A stretch of 32,583 nucleotides of DNA from an uncultured Acetatifactor sp. (GTDB taxonomy: Bacteria > Bacillota > Clostridia > Lachnospirales > Lachnospiraceae), in the NCBI GenBank assembly GCA_910577235.1, contig CAJTMX010000042.1:1-32583 (forward strand), written 5' to 3'. The translations under genes and the position numbers were made by a program. Below, one piece after another: positions 32,036 through 32,583 of the stretch; position 1 is the first letter of the stretch, and every line of letters starts with the position of its first letter. The notes beneath the pieces were generated by a model. The model had not been told where the DNA came from, did no database searches, and saw only the letters and a list, made by a program, of their open reading frames with translations.

Positions 32036-32050
32036 GGGACAATCTGTCCC
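32036..32050. repeat. ICE palindrome copy 5 (after the VirB6-like gene)
   Basis: GGGACA-ATC-TGTCCC lies 22 bases after the stop of the channel gene. Flanks CTTC before and AAAGGCCGG after are identical to copy 3. AAAGGAGG for the next gene follows 10 bases later. Confidence 0.85.
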
Positions 32051-32074
32051 AAAGGCCGGGAAAGGAGGCCGGAT

Positions 32075-32583
32075 ATGCCGAGGCGTTACAAGCTGGGCCC
32101 GGATGGGGAAATGCGCCGGGCGTGGAACGGTAAGCTCCCGGAGGAATTTGACCAGCGGGATGTGCTGGCGTTCATGGCCGAAACCGACCTGAAACTGCAG
32201 GGAAAGGTATCGGCAGACACCCTGTCCGCGATACGCGGGGCAGGCTATGACTACCAGGGAGGGGCCGTGGTGCCCTGGCCCGGAAAGGAGGAAAATGATA
32301 TGAGCAAGGATGTGATACTTACACCGGAACAGATTGCCGCCGAGGAGCGGCGCTGGCTGTTCGAGGCCCCCATCGCGGAGCTGGCCGAGGTAAAGGGCGT
32401 CACCATTGACGAGGCCGTAAAAATGCGGACGGAGGCCGTTTTGCAGGAGGCCGCCATCCCCATCGAGGTGTCGGTGCGGCCCATCGAGCCCCAGGGCAAG
32501 CTGATCGGCTTTGCCAGCGTCAACTTCGGCGGCGTGGTGGTGGACGACTTCAAGGTGGTGAACGGGCAGAACGGCATCTTTTT
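32075..32583 (+). CDS. SpoVG-domain protein, 3' end beyond window
   Basis: The frame opens at ATG 32075 with AAAGGAGG upstream and is still open at the right edge. Residues 1-75 (MPRRYKLGPDGEMRRAWNGK, DQRDVLAFMAETDLKLQGK, GAGYDYQGGAVVPWPGKEE) form a small unit I cannot assign. An internal ATG at 32300 has a perfect AAAGGAGG eight bases before it and begins MSKDVILTPEQIAAEERRW. From about residue 137 the sequence matches SpoVG (IEVSVRPIEPQGKLIGFASV, VVVDDFKVVNGQNGIF), an RNA/DNA-binding regulatory fold also found in ICEs. Either a fused 5' gene or two in-frame genes with independent starts are present. Confidence 0.7.
   Translation, partial: MPRRYKLGPDGEMRRAWNGKLPEEFDQRDVLAFMAETDLKLQGKVSADTLSAIRGAGYDYQGGAVVPWPGKEENDMSKDVILTPEQIAAEERRWLFEAPIAELAEVKGVTIDEAVKMRTEAVLQEAAIPIEVSVRPIEPQGKLIGFASVNFGGVVVDDFKVVNGQNGIF

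Overview
The window looks like a low-GC gut Clostridia chromosome, most likely Lachnospiraceae. The reasons are AGGAGG-type ribosome binding sites, a LytTR/GHKL two-component pair, very large InlB-B-repeat surface proteins, TnpW/TnpX-like mobile genes and a Tn1549/CTn-style conjugation operon. No rRNA, tRNA or CRISPR array was seen. Positions 1 to about 25,310 are AT-rich to moderate in base composition, and nearly every gene there is on the minus strand. From about 25,450 to the end the DNA is strikingly GC-rich and every gene is on the plus strand. The second part reads as one end of an integrative conjugative element (ICE).

Minus-strand half, in direction of transcription from the right: a mobile-element remnant (tnpW plus a frameshifted large serine recombinase); a MerR regulator (plus strand) divergent from a MATE efflux pump through a textbook 19-bp-spacer MerR promoter; a deleted sensor kinase and two tiny membrane proteins; and a 'graveyard' of broken genes (DUF7662-like, YoaP-type GNAT, sigma-70 region 4, a small HTH-type protein, a resolvase). 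An intact LytTR response regulator and AgrC-like kinase follow. Next is a three-gene operon of 519-, 833- and 2441-residue B-repeat proteins, then a flavodoxin-like remnant, a P-loop kinase, an AviRa-like rRNA methyltransferase, guaA, and a class I methyltransferase that runs off the left edge behind an elaborate leader.

Plus-strand half: ParB-like protein, a large self-complementary segment, a DUF7768-like protein, ArdA, a PcfB-like protein, the VirD4 coupling protein, Maff2, a VirB6/TrbL-like membrane protein and a SpoVG-domain protein cut by the right edge. Five copies of a palindrome, GGGACA-N3-TGTCCC (one or two bases relaxed in some copies), occur in this half. Four lie in the gaps between operon genes and one is inside parB.

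Best candidates for something undescribed: (1) the dispersed palindrome family in a ParB-encoding ICE, possibly a centromere or operator system; (2) the roughly 160-nt nested inverted repeat between parB and the next gene; (3) the regulated surface operon, in which two proteins without signal peptides share an N-terminal domain I do not recognise; (4) a GMP synthase whose glutaminase domain has lost its catalytic Cys and the rest of the triad; (5) a leader with alternative hairpins and a short peptide before the edge methyltransferase.
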